Part shown: positions 11,862 through 21,604 of the stretch, one piece after another
Numbering within the stretch: the first letter of the stretch is position 1
Layout: each line of letters opens with the position of its first letter
DNA from: Ecdyonurus torrentis
Taxonomy: Eukaryota > Arthropoda > Insecta > Ephemeroptera > Heptageniidae
Assembly (NCBI GenBank): GCA_949318235.1
Contig: OX439133.1
Span: forward strand, 7,993,637-8,057,636
DNA length: 64,000 bases
Direction: 5' to 3'
Program-made: the position numbers and the translations under genes
The notes under the pieces: generated by a model
What the model saw: the letters and a program-made list of their open reading frames with translations, nothing else
The model's database searches: none
What the model was told of the DNA's origin: nothing

Positions 11862-12181
11862 ACCTTATACCCTCTATCTAATCTTGTTTTACCATACATA
11901 CTTTTGAGAAAATTCATACCAACATTCACAGTCAGAAAATTTTAGCCAATAAATTAAAATGTCTCCTAGAAAAGGATAATGAAATAATTGGTTTATTCCT
12001 TTTTGTCAAATATTCCCTCTGTACAGTACTCAACAATTCATGCAACTTCTACACTGTCACAGATGAACGTATTTCAAAGAACTTTATTCTTCGTTTTTTG
12101 AGACAAAAAGCATAGTTTTTAGTAACTGTTTGAACTTTGCAATAGACTGTGTATAACATATTAGAATCCTTTATTAACTAT

Positions 12182-12645
12182 AAGATATATCAAGGAAAAT
12201 GAACCATATCAATTGGGTATGATAAATTTGAAAGAAAAGGATAAGAGAAACCATAGCGCTGGTCTTACCATAGTGAAGAAAGTCCCATATAGTTTGGTGA
12301 CAAATCTTGCTAGCACAGATAAACAAAACTAACATAATATTGGAAATATTTTGGCAATAAACTCCCAAGAGGGATGGAGTGTGTTATGTCTTTTATCAGT
12401 CGTGACAGACTCGGAGAGAAACTATGAATGATTCTATTTAATAGTTTCTCTCTGAGTCTATCATGACTGATGAAGGCATAACACACTCCATCTCTCTTGT
12501 AGTTTTTTGCTGAAACTTTTCCAATGTGTTAGTAATTTATATCCGTGTTAGAAAGATTTGTCACCAAACTATATGGGACTCTCTTCACTATGGTAAAAGG
12601 CCCTTGCTGGTTTCTCCTACCCTTTTCTTTCAAATTTACCTTTAT
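12182..12645. mobile_element. Penelope-related hairpin element, diverged copy
   Basis: A 464 bp foldback flanked by the 9-bp direct repeat ATTAACTAT (12173-12181 and 12646-12654). The arms have the family's outer block (GAAAGAAAAGGATAAGAGAA / TCTCCTACCCTTTTCTTTC) and the GCCTTACCA/TGGTAA block near the ends, as in the copies at 28334-28777 and 43181-43496. The inner arms differ: they carry GGAGTGTGTTATG and its complement, also seen at 34375-34620. The centre is near 12440. Confidence 0.65.
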
Positions 12646-13059
12646 ATTAACTATGTGCATATAATAATATATTTACATGTACGTATGTTGATACAATATA
12701 TCAAATCAATTGTGTAATATTGTTTGCCGATATTCAAATTTTGTTACGTAAAAGGTTTATTTCTAAAGTTTCTGTTGCAACCCTAACTCTGATTCTAAAA
12801 TGTGATTATTTTTAGAACATTGCTGATTTCTGAGGAGGTGGTCTGGCTACCAAGATGCACATCGCATATCCAACTATAATCTTTGGCAACTGGTGCGGGG
12901 GTCTTATACAGTGTCCTAATGGCCGTCTTTGGAGGCAACTCTTATCAAGCAAACAAGTTGGAATCTTCTTACAGAATAGGTATATATAAAGCTGTGTACT
13001 GGTACTGTATAAGCTAAAAGACTGTAACTAATATTTTTTGGTAGAGATACTTTTATTAT

Positions 13060-13060
<1 letters not shown>

Positions 13061-13140
<80 letters not shown>
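13061..13140. repeat. (CA)n microsatellite
   Basis: Eighty bp of uninterrupted CA dinucleotide. Confidence 0.98.
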
Positions 13141-13141
<1 letters not shown>

Positions 13142-13250
13142 TATAAATAGCAGAATTTGTATTGAAAAGTTTAATTAAAACCACCAATTGTCAACCTGAC
13201 TTAAAGATAGAACACATTCGTTTTAATAAAAATAAACTATAAAAACAGCT

Positions 13251-13320
13251 AGCTCTCTTCTTCAGTTGCTTGACTACACTCTAAGCAACTGAAGAAGAGA
13301 GCTGATGTCCTTGAAACGTC
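13251..13320 (+). other. 21-bp perfect hairpin with hammerhead-like CTGAAGA...GAAACG motif
   Basis: AGCTCTCTTCTTCAGTTGCT (13251-13270) pairs perfectly with the segment at 13284-13303. The distal strand contains CTGAAGA (13289-13295), followed by GAAACG at 13313-13318. CTGANGA plus GAAA is the hammerhead ribozyme core pair and is typical of Penelope-like element ends. The helix between them is only about 3 bp here, so activity is doubtful. Confidence 0.45.
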
Positions 13321-13394
13321 TTAGTTTTAACTTGTAAATATTTGTGTAAGCTGTACGTGCCATTCAGATTTTCCCTGAGCTACGGACCTCATCG

Positions 13395-13450
13395 TGGTCA
13401 TAAGTCACTTGTTGGTTTCTCCTATCCTATTCTTTGCATGATTCAAACCC
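13395..13450 (-). mobile_element. Penelope-related hairpin element, end fragment
   Basis: CTTGTTGGTTTCTCCTATCC followed by TATTCTTTGC resembles the conserved outer block of the hairpin family (CTTGCTGGTTTTTCTATCCT at 28711). Only about 50 bp match. Confidence 0.4.
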
Positions 13451-13521
13451 AAATGGTTTTAACCTTTTCTTATTAATTATACAAACTATAAATGAAGTTA
13501 GAATTGTATCTAGGAAATGAA

Positions 13522-13960
13522 TTTTTCATTGTAGCTTACTGTGTCTCAAATACCAGTATCTGTCTATATCCAACAGTTTTAAGGGTTGTATATAGATGGT
13601 TTGTATCTCAAAATTTAAAAAGAAAACTTTGAAACTTTATGATACCATTTGAAACTTAATTGTAACAGCTACCTATGATAAGATATTCAGAACCCGTGAC
13701 GATCACATAAGAGAGAAAATAATTATTGAAATTAACACGGGCTCTTATGGGACTAAAACAAAAATAATAATAATAATAAATAAATAATAAAATGTAGCAT
13801 GGTGACCAGCTAATTTTTTTTTTTTTTTACATTTTTGCAGATACCATATCCAAATTAATCACTGCAAAATTTCAGATCTTCTTTGTAATTTTTTAGTCAA
13901 ATCCTGCAGTACCTAATTTTCATGCTTAAAGCATGTGAAAAGATCCATTATAGTTTCCAT
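13522..13960 (+). repeat. Interspersed repeat R-A, copy 1
   Basis: About 430 bp present three times in the window: here (+), at 15925-16285 (-) and at 35857-36180 (+, LEO1 intron 11). Shared blocks include AAGGGTTGTATATAGATGG, GTAACAGCTACCTATGATAA and ATAAGAGAGAAAATAA. Copies 1 and 2 form inverted arms around the 14363-15910 foldback. Family unknown. Confidence 0.7.
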
Positions 13961-14950
13961 AGCAGTTGTTGCAAAAGTAGGTTTATTGAGCAAATGCAAA
14001 TTGACAGCTCAACAATACTAACAAAGTGCTAGCAGACAACTTTGTGTTCCTGTCTACATTTAACATGCTTTCTTATGGGGCTAAACTTGAGTAAAAATTA
14101 TTTCTCAGAGTTGAAATTTTTACTGTAGCTTACTGAGTCTCACAATTTTTGTTTTCTTGGATGCCAATCAATTTAGTTAATAACTATTTTTTTTCCATTG
14201 ACATAGAAAAAAAAAAAAAAAAAAAAAAAACAGTAAGGCCGAGCAAGAGTAAAAATTTCAACTCTGAGAAATGTTTTTTTACTCAAGTTACAGCTGCCAG
14301 TTGAGCTGTCACAATGTTTATTTTATCACTGAACATACTTTTGCAACGTCTTATATTAAAACTAAAGACCCTTAACAAAGAAGAGACATCCCCTGATTTT
14401 AGGTTACCTGGATGTACACGGCCGCACGACAAGGCTGCATATACTCGATAAACTGCAGGCGGCGATCGACAACCAATCAGCGCTTTACTTTTTGGGGTAA
14501 AATTCAGCGGCCAATCAGAGCGCATTGATGTTCCCGCTATGATTTAAACATCTCTAGCTTCAAGGACGAAAGTGAAAGACAACGAAATTAATATATTTAC
14601 TCAACTCAGAATATTATTTTAGTTGTTGTAGGACGAAAGACATAAAAATAATTATCGATTTTTACTGTTTCATTTTGTCACGGCAATAAATTAAATACGA
14701 CGGCTGTACCAACTGCCGTCATATTTCCCGCATATCTGTTCTGTCTGCCGTGTTGTTAGTGATCTTTTCATCTGAAGGAGACTGTTGAATTATAATTATT
14801 GAAATTTTAGTTTGAAAGAGAGGAAAACAAATAATAAAAATATGAACAGGACGGAGAGAGAGAGAGAGAGAGAGAGAGTCTGGGCGGTGGCGCTTGGTTC
14901 TTTCCCTGCTTGCTAAAATTATATACAGATGTTTCAATCTTTCATCTCAA

Positions 14951-15022
14951 GCCACCGTGATAGCTCACTTGTCTACGCCTTGATGACATGTTCGAAAGGT
15001 TACGGGTTCGAATCCGTTTGAC
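14951..15022 (+). other. tRNA-like sequence (SINE head) in left arm
   Basis: GCCACCGTGATAGCTCACTT includes a degenerate A box. GGTTCGAATCC at 15005-15015 is a perfect B box, at the spacing usual for RNA polymerase III tRNA promoters. The acceptor ends do not pair, so this is not a working tRNA but the head of a tRNA-derived SINE or a captured tRNA. It is followed by a T-rich run that could end Pol III transcripts. Confidence 0.6.
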
Positions 15023-15264
15023 TTTTTCCTGTCTCTAATTTTTTTTTATTATTATTATTATTATTTTTTATTAATAATTATATAACACAATAATTATTCA
15101 GTTATTTATTATTATAAAGAATAATAAAAAAAAAAAAGGAAAATAATTTTGAATTTAATTTTTTTTTACTCTTTGTAAAATTAAATAACTGAATTATTAT
15201 TGTGTAATAATATAATAATTAATGATAAATGATAACAAAAAAAAAGAATTAGAGACAGGAAAAA

Positions 15265-15336
15265 GTCAGACGGATTCGAACCCGTAACCTTTCGAACATG
15301 TCATCAAGGCGTAGACAAGTGAGCTATCACGGTGGC
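15265..15336 (-). other. tRNA-like sequence in right arm (mirror copy)
   Basis: Reverse-complement twin of the 14951-15022 segment, with its B box at 15272-15282. Because the two lie in opposite arms, Pol III transcripts from both would be complementary. Confidence 0.6.
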
Positions 15337-15924
15337 TTGAGATGAAAGATTGAAACATCTGTATATAATTTTAGCAAGCAGGGAAAGAACCAAGCGCCGC
15401 CGCCCAGACTCTCTCTCTCCGTCCTGTTCATATTTTTATTATTTGTTTTCCTCTCTTTCAAACTAAAATTTCAATAATTATAATTCAACAGTCTCCTTCA
15501 GATGAAAAGATCACTAACAACACGGCAGACAGAACAGATATGCGGGAAATATGACGGCAGTTGGTACAGCCGTCGTATTTAATTTATTGCCGTGACAAAA
15601 TGAAACAGTAAAAATCGATAATTATTTTTATGTCTTTCGTCCTACAACAACTAAAATAATATTCTGAGTTGAGTAAATATATTAATTTCGTTGTCTTTCA
15701 CTTTCGTCCTTGAAGCTAGAGATGTTTAAATCATAGCGGGAACATCAATGCGCTCTGATTGGCCGCTGAATTTTACCCCAAAAAGTGAAGCGCTGATTGG
15801 TTGTCGATCGCCGCCTGCAGTTTATCGAGTATATGCAGCCTTGTCGTGCGGCCGTGTACATCCAGGTAACCTAAAATCAGGGGATGTCTCTTCTTTGTTA
15901 AGGGTCTTTAATTAAAACTAATGG

Positions 15925-16285
15925 ATCTTTTCACACGCTTGAAAAGCATGAAATCAGTAAGTGCAGGATTTTAATAAAAATTGCCCGATTGCACCATGCT
16001 AGATTTTAAAATATGATTTTTTGAAGTTTTAGTACCATAATTTAAGAGCTTGCATTAATTTCAATAATTATTTTCTCTCTTAACTGATGATCATGGGTTC
16101 TGAAATTTTTATGATAGGTAGCTGTTACTATTAACTTTTAAATAACATCATAAAGTTTTGAAGTTTTCTGTTTAAATATTTTAAAATACAAACCATCTAT
16201 AGGCCTATACAACCCTTAAAGCTGTTGGATATAGACAGATACTGGTATTTGAGACTCTGCAAGCTACAATGAAATAATTCCATCT
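15925..16285 (-). repeat. Interspersed repeat R-A, copy 2 (inverted)
   Basis: The mirror of 13522-13960: ends with CAGATACTGGTATTTGAGAC, with TAGGTAGCTGTTAC and GAGAGAAAATAA-type blocks inverted. With copy 1 it forms an outer inverted repeat enclosing the hAT foldback. Confidence 0.65.
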
Positions 16286-16402
16286 CAAGTTATAGCTGCT
16301 TCATTGCCCCATAAGAAAGCATATTAAATGTAGACAGGAACAGAAAGTTGTCTGCTAGCTTTTTGTTAGTATTGTTGAACTGTAGGTTTGTTTATTTTCT
16401 CT

Positions 16403-16529
16403 CTAATGGTGTTCGTAAACCTTGTTCTTTGTGCTCCAAACCTTGTAAAAATGACGATCACTTAATGCTTTTTAAATGGAATTGCGCATTTTTTTGGAGC
16501 AAGGGAACAGGGTTTACAAACATTATTAC
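16403..16529. mobile_element. Palindromic MITE 'GTTTACRAACATTATTA', copy 1
   Basis: Ends AATGGTGTTCGTAAACCTTG and CAGGGTTTACAAACATTATT are inverted complements about 127 bp apart, with no coding capacity. A second copy is at 26472-26601 in LEO1 intron 3, and a half copy may lie at 905-945. Confidence 0.65.
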
Positions 16530-16656
16530 TGAACCTACTTTTGCAACTCTGCTATTGTTGCAACTTTGTCAATAGGCAACGTCACGTGGCAGCACTTGTT
16601 ATTGACAATGGTGATCATTAGTTTTATGTACATTTTGGCCGGGTATATAGGGCTTA

Positions 16657-17112
16657 CCATGTTTAATTGAAGGTTTAAATTTTTGAATTTCTCACTTCAG
16701 ATTTATTAAAACTTTGCACATAACTGCAGTATGTATAACTCAAAAAGTATTTAGAAAGTACACAAACCCCAGTGAAAGGAATGGTGTAATAACTGTGCTC
16801 AAGGTCAACTCCAAATGAGGGTATAGGCTCTGCCACTGATTTTTTAAACCATGTATGAAATTAACATTTTATTACTATATTTGAAAAGTCGCCAATAAGA
16901 TACTAAAATTTCTGGTGGAATCCAGACCCTCTTTTAGAGTCAACTTTGAGCACATAGTTTTCACCCCGTTCCTTTCACTGGAGCTGGTTCACGTCCTAAA
17001 TACTTTTTGAGTTGTGCTTTTTACTTTACGGTGATATGCGATTAAATGTGTTTAAATGATTCTTAAGCAAAATATTCAAAAATTAAAACCTTCCATTTAA
17101 CATGGTGAGCTC
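16657..17112. repeat. Foldback repeat, ~455 bp
   Basis: ACCATGTTTAATTGAAGG near 16657 is mirrored by CCTTCCATTTAACATGGT near 17090. The inner arms also match inverted: TCAAAAAGTATTTAG at about 16740 with CTAAATACTTTTTGA at about 16995, and CCAGTGAAAGGAA with TTCCTTTCACTGG. It is non-coding and flanked on both sides by other palindromes. Confidence 0.65.
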
Positions 17113-17263
17113 AACATCTGGTCAAAATTAATGTGAAATTATTGGCGATCCTTGCCAGTGCCATGTTCTGATTATGAGAAGTTGTCTATTGACATCAAAT
17201 TTCTATGCTATGTAAACCATCTGAATAATGAATGAAGATTAGTAATAGTTTTTCCTGTTTGCG

Positions 17264-17294
<31 letters not shown>

Positions 17295-17849
17295 CCCCCA
17301 TTAGATTAAATGGGTAGTCAACAATGGCTTTTTTAATAGTGATCATCTTGTTATGAAACCTCCCGAAAACACAATCTCAAAATTTTAATTAATAAAGCAC
17401 TGAGAGCAAAAGCCATTGCAGCAACCTCAAAACCTACATCACATGCAGCTTAAACTTGTTCTCACGCTAGTTTGACGCAAGTGTGAGTTGCTATAATTTT
17501 TTACTCAGGCTACTTGACGTAATCTCTTAGGCATATAAAATGTTTTTACTGCTACAGATATGTAGTAAAATACTTTATGCAAAAATAAGAATAACTTCTG
17601 CTCACGCCAAGCTAGCATGAGAGCAAGTTTATGTTGTGACTTAGGTTTGACGTCGCTGTAACAACTTTTTCTCTCAGCACGTTATAGGCCTAATTATTCT
17701 TTTGAGATTGCATTTTTGGGAGATTTAATAGCACGATGATCACTGTATTGATGTAGGCTTTCACAGTTCGATGTATGTGATGCATTGCTAGTCTGTGAGA
17801 CTCTAGCGGGATAACCGTGGCATTTGCTGTTCTTCTTCTTGTCTTCATG

Positions 17850-17882
17850 ACGTTTCGCGTCCGACGTTGGACGCATCTTCAG
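17850..17882 (-). ncRNA. Hammerhead-like motif, left arm
   Basis: On the minus strand CTGAAGA, one T, then GCGTCC-loop-GGACGC (a perfect 6-bp helix), then GAAACG. CTGANGA and GAAA around helix II is the hammerhead catalytic core. The extra nucleotide after CTGAAGA departs from the standard core, so self-cleavage is uncertain. Hammerheads are known in Penelope-like elements. Confidence 0.45.
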
Positions 17883-18052
17883 GTGTGTATGTCTGTGTAC
17901 TCTGGCTCTCTCCTTATACCTAATAGCGGAGGCGGAGTGGGTGAAGTGGCACTCTTCTAGCGCTCCTATTGGTTGGTTGTTGTTAACTGCGCCGCACCAA
18001 CCAGGTGTTCAGGTATATAAGGGAGAGAGCCAGAGCACACAGACATACACAC

Positions 18053-18085
18053 CTGAAGATGCGCCCAACGTCGGACGCGAAACGT
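18053..18085 (+). ncRNA. Hammerhead-like motif, right arm
   Basis: The mirror of the 17850-17882 motif. One helix base is changed (GCGCCC against GGACGC), which leaves one mismatch in helix II, while CTGAAGA and GAAACG are kept. Confidence 0.42.
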
Positions 18086-18582
18086 CGTGAAGACAAGAAG
18101 AAGAACAACACCCACCACGGTTATCCCGCTAGAGCCTCACAGACTAGCAATGCATCACAATGATCACTATTAAACAAGCCATTGTGGACTAGCACTTTAA
18201 ACTTTCATTAAAAAAAAAAAAAAAAAATCTCCCCTCTATCTTTATTTAGCTTCTCTGCATGTAGTGAACATGTATTGTACATTGTACTTTGCCAGTTAGC
18301 CCTCGTGGGAATAAATTGAGTTTTATTTGAGACGTCTTTAAAGCAGGAATATAAACTAATTTATTTGTGTGATTTTATTGTTTATATTCCATGGTTCAGA
18401 GCTGTAAATATTTGTGACTCATAACTAATTTATCATATATATTCATCTACAGCATCTCTGCAGTCCTGGTTTTTAGTGTAGCGCGTGGGTTATCAGAAAT
18501 CATTTTGAACTTTTGTGGTAAACAAATAAATTAATGTACTGACAAGGTGCTGCAAGGTGCTGCATATACAGCTCTAAACACG

Positions 18583-18782
18583 TATCGCCCTTGTTGCGTC
18601 CAAAGGGCGTACTTGCATTTGGCTACTTTCAATGCTGCGCGCGCATCCGCCATAAGCTTAACATGTAAAACCATGTGCAAGTACGCCCTCTTTGTGGGAA
18701 TGGATAAAAAATGCAAGTACACCTTTTGTGAGTCGACCTTGAAATGCAAGTACGCCCTTTGGACGCAACAAGGGCGATATAA
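18583..18782. mobile_element. TIR MITE, ~200 bp
   Basis: Inverted ends TATCGCCCTTGTTGCGTCCA and TTGGACGCAACAAGGGCGAT continue for about 38 bp (through GGGCGTACTTGCATTT). A further internal GCAAGTACGCCCTC copy is present. The flanking TA suggests a TA target. Open frames on both strands here are palindrome artefacts. Confidence 0.75.
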
Positions 18783-19147
18783 CAAATAATAAAATCACAA
18801 AAATAATAATAATTTTTCTTTTTTTGCATTTAAGAAGCCTCAAAGAGAGTGCAATATTCCCACGCAGCCTAACTGCGAGAGTTTATGTCACAAGTTTTTT
18901 TTACTCTAGTTACACCCACTCCTATTTGGCAAGAAGATAGCAAGCTGGTTCAGATATGAAGGAAAATAAACCATTGCGGATAGGTATACATTTTAAAGAA
19001 AAGGCCCCTAGAAACTAGCAAGGGCTTACCATAGTTCAGAGTCCTGTAACTCAGTGACAATTTAACATGAATTCAATTAAATAATTAATTTAATTTAATT
19101 TAGATGAAGTGCAAGGTCCTTTCTCTTTTTATCATGCTGACGAGTCC

Positions 19148-19249
19148 CAGGGGGGGCTCACTAGCAGCTGTGACGTCACGCGTTCCGGAAAATGCAATGT
19201 TAACCTTATGGCCAAAACGATTCACGTGACTTCACAACAGCCTTACCTG
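19148..19249. mobile_element. 102-bp MITE with perfect 9-bp target duplication
   Basis: The duplication GACGAGTCC (19139-19147 and 19250-19258) is perfect. The left end is CAGGGGGGGCTCACTAGCAG and the right end ends TTACCTG. It carries TGACGTCA at 19171-19178. The same element, at 41371-41469, interrupts an M1 copy. Nine bp fits Mutator-like rather than hAT elements, although the CAGGG end also fits hAT. Confidence 0.8.
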
Positions 19250-19367
19250 GACGAGTCCCAGTAAGAACGATACAGCTCTCCAGATGAAATCAAGATGAGG
19301 ATGAGATAAAAATGAGAGTTTGCTATGTAAAATGTTTATTCCACTTGCATCAAATGCCACAGTCCAT

Positions 19368-19399
<32 letters not shown>

Positions 19400-19670
19400 C
19401 TTATACCAGGAACTGGAACCGATCCCAATATTGTGGTTCTTCTAAGTATCGCGGTTCCTACACATGCGCTTCTTGAAATGCAGTTATAAAGGGCAATATT
19501 TTGGAACTGGTTTTCAGAACCGGTTCTGGACATAATGTTCTGGTTAATATGACATATATTAATACATTACATTTTAACATACATTATTATTATTGGAACT
19601 GCATCTTACAGTGACCTTGTAGCTCGCACATTAAATTGAGCAGTAATATGGCTAAATATTTTGTTTACAG

Positions 19671-19760
19671 ATTGTCCGAAGTAATCAGTCATTAATGAGA
19701 GAAATGCAAAGTAAGCTGTCATCATTGGGGGTCAGTCTGATGGGTCGTCTTATGCAGTGA
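19671..19760 (+). CDS. Candidate 3'-terminal coding exon
   Basis: A good acceptor (TTTTGTTTACAG) is followed by 29 open codons and TGA. Only phase 0 is open. The peptide begins IVRSNQSLMREMQSKLSSL and ends MGRLMQ, an amphipathic helix-like composition unlike nearby low-complexity translations. I do not recognise the protein and found no upstream exon with confidence. Confidence 0.4.
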   Translation: MVRSNQSLMREMQSKLSSLGVSLMGRLMQ

Positions 19761-19978
19761 AAGAACTCTGCGAGGCAGCAAACATTATATCCAATACAAC
19801 ATGTACATTATTTGTGTTGCTCGCTTGCTGGCCAAGGAAAGAATAAGGCAGGTACAGCTGAGCACACTGTATGTCCCCCCTTATCTGCCATAAAAGTTCC
19901 CACACTATATCAAGTTGCTGAGAAAAATATGACCTTTCAAAGTACATACTGCTCGATTGTAACACAATATAGAATTGG

Positions 19979-19999
19979 GGGGGGGGGGGGGGGGGGGGA
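19979..19999. repeat. poly(G) tract
   Basis: About 21 consecutive G residues, unusual in this AT-rich window. Confidence 0.95.
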
Positions 20000-20210
20000 A
20001 GTTTTAGGTAATGCAAAATCATATTTCCATGTAACATTGCAAAATATTTTGAGTGTATAAAACAAATGCTAGAGACTGCATGAACAATCATAACCAATCC
20101 AATCCATGACGGATTATATAATTTACGTTGACATAATTTGACTCTCGCATTGCATGCATGCATGCAAATTGGCCAAAAAATAGTGAGAACTGTTAATATT
20201 ACTATTATAC

Positions 20211-20216
<6 letters not shown>

Positions 20217-20276
<60 letters not shown>
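20217..20276. repeat. (TA)n microsatellite
   Basis: About 60 bp of TA dinucleotide. It follows TGCATGCATGCATGC at about 20152. Confidence 0.97.
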
Positions 20277-20279
<3 letters not shown>

Positions 20280-21600
20280 ACTGTTTGTCTAGTTGCTTAT
20301 ATATATTATATAATATAATTATAATGATAATTGAACAATAAAGAAAATCATACGATTATTTAAACTATACTTTTGTGTTTTTCCCTGCCATTGATCCCTA
20401 AATGCATAATAAACTCATAGTACATAGTAAATAGCATTCTTTGAAGCAAAAACACCTCTAAAACTTTAACTTATGAAATTTTAACCCTTTGGATACCACA
20501 AATATTTGAACTATGCAACCCTTTCAGCACTGCAACTGTTGGGGATTTTTAAGAAGAAAATATCACTAAAATTGTAAGACAACTTACTAAAATTTATCAC
20601 AAATTCATTTTTATTGGAGCTAACTGATTAATTAAAAAATATTAAATGACATTATAAGTATTTTGAACGCAACTTATTGGTTTCAACTTTGACAAACAAT
20701 CATAATTACTCACACTAAATTTAGTAATAATTTTATTATGTTTTTTAGCCACCTAGTGGCGGTAAAGTTTTAAAGAATGATTTGTTTGGTCAAATTTTCG
20801 TATTTTTTCAATAATTAGGTTATTTTTTGTTGATCTTGCAAAATTACTGTCTGGAAATTTACTCTATACATTTACAAAGAAGTTTTATATAAAATTAGGA
20901 GTGAATAAGTATGTTATGACTGCAAATTATGAAAATAAATATCACGAGTGACTTTTTTTTTTCACAACTTCATCTTTTTTGAAAAGGTGGGGTTAAACTT
21001 GTTGCTTTACACAGCTGTTATATTTTTCAGTAGAACGAAAAAATAAAATTAAGCATAACTCAAAAAATATTACTCTTTATTCTAATAAAAATAGTGTTAA
21101 GTGTAGATCAAAAATGTGGTGTGAATTTCGCAAAGCAGAATCAGCCTGAAAGTCTTTTACCGTGAATAAAATGACATTTTACTGATCTGAGTTCGTACCG
21201 TAGGAAGGTTTGAAACAGTTATTTACTAATCTTTTTTCTGTGCAGTTTAGTGTGTTATTGCATTGATTTAATATTTAAATGGCAGTTTATAACTTGATTC
21301 AACATGATATGATGTTAAATTTGTCTTAAACTTAAATAGTAGACTATAATTTCCGTCAGTATGTAGGTATTTTTTTGCTATTGTTTCACGCTATGTATGT
21401 ATTTGTTACGGCCACTTTTGCAGAATTAAAGTGTATTACCACTTAAAAATATGAATTATTTGCATGTTTCTAAACTGGCAATATCTATTTGGTGTCATAA
21501 GTGTAGAAAATTCATTATGATATGCATAATAATACAAATCAATCTTATCATACAATGGCATCTAAAATGAATGAGTACCGGTAGTATAATGTGTGTATGC
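20280..21600. other. AT-rich intergenic stretch, nothing recognised
   Basis: I saw no exon-like segment, no clear inverted repeat and no known element in this 1.3 kb. Confidence 0.55.
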
Positions 21601-21604
21601 TGTA

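Larger units (their letters stand above)
14363..15910. mobile_element. hAT-like foldback transposon, 1.55 kb palindrome
   Basis: The perfect 8-bp duplication ATTAAAAC (14355-14362 and 15911-15918) flanks termini TAAAGACCCTTAACAAAGAA / TTCTTTGTTAAGGGTCTTTA. An 8-bp duplication and a terminus fitting YARNG (TAAAG) are hAT hallmarks. The two arms, about 760 bp each, are nearly identical mirror copies meeting near 15135 in AT-rich DNA. The main arm difference is a GA tract 14 bp longer on the left (14854-14878). Each arm includes a tRNA-like segment. No transposase is encoded, so it must be mobilised in trans. It is inserted between two copies of repeat R-A. Confidence 0.9.
17318..18190. mobile_element. 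Large palindrome with paired hammerhead-like motifs
   Basis: The outer arms (AATGGCTTTTTTAATAGTGA at 17323; TGATCACTATTAAACAAGCC at 18161) and the inner arms (GATGCATTGCTAGTCTGTGA at 17779; TCACAGACTAGCAATGCATC at 18136) are inverted. The inner arms run to about 17925 and from about 18020, leaving a ~100 bp loop. The arrangement resembles two Penelope-like 3' ends joined head to head. No protein is encoded. Confidence 0.65.

Noticed and set aside
12840..12960. GC-richer, possibly coding patch
   Set aside because: Short frames are open on both strands, but none has convincing splice sites or a recognisable motif.
14951..15022. Functional tRNA gene
   Set aside because: The B box is good, but the acceptor ends do not pair and the copy lies within a foldback transposon with a mirror twin; called tRNA-like only.
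18531..18843. Several overlapping frames on both strands
   Set aside because: They arise from the inverted ends of the MITE at 18583-18782.
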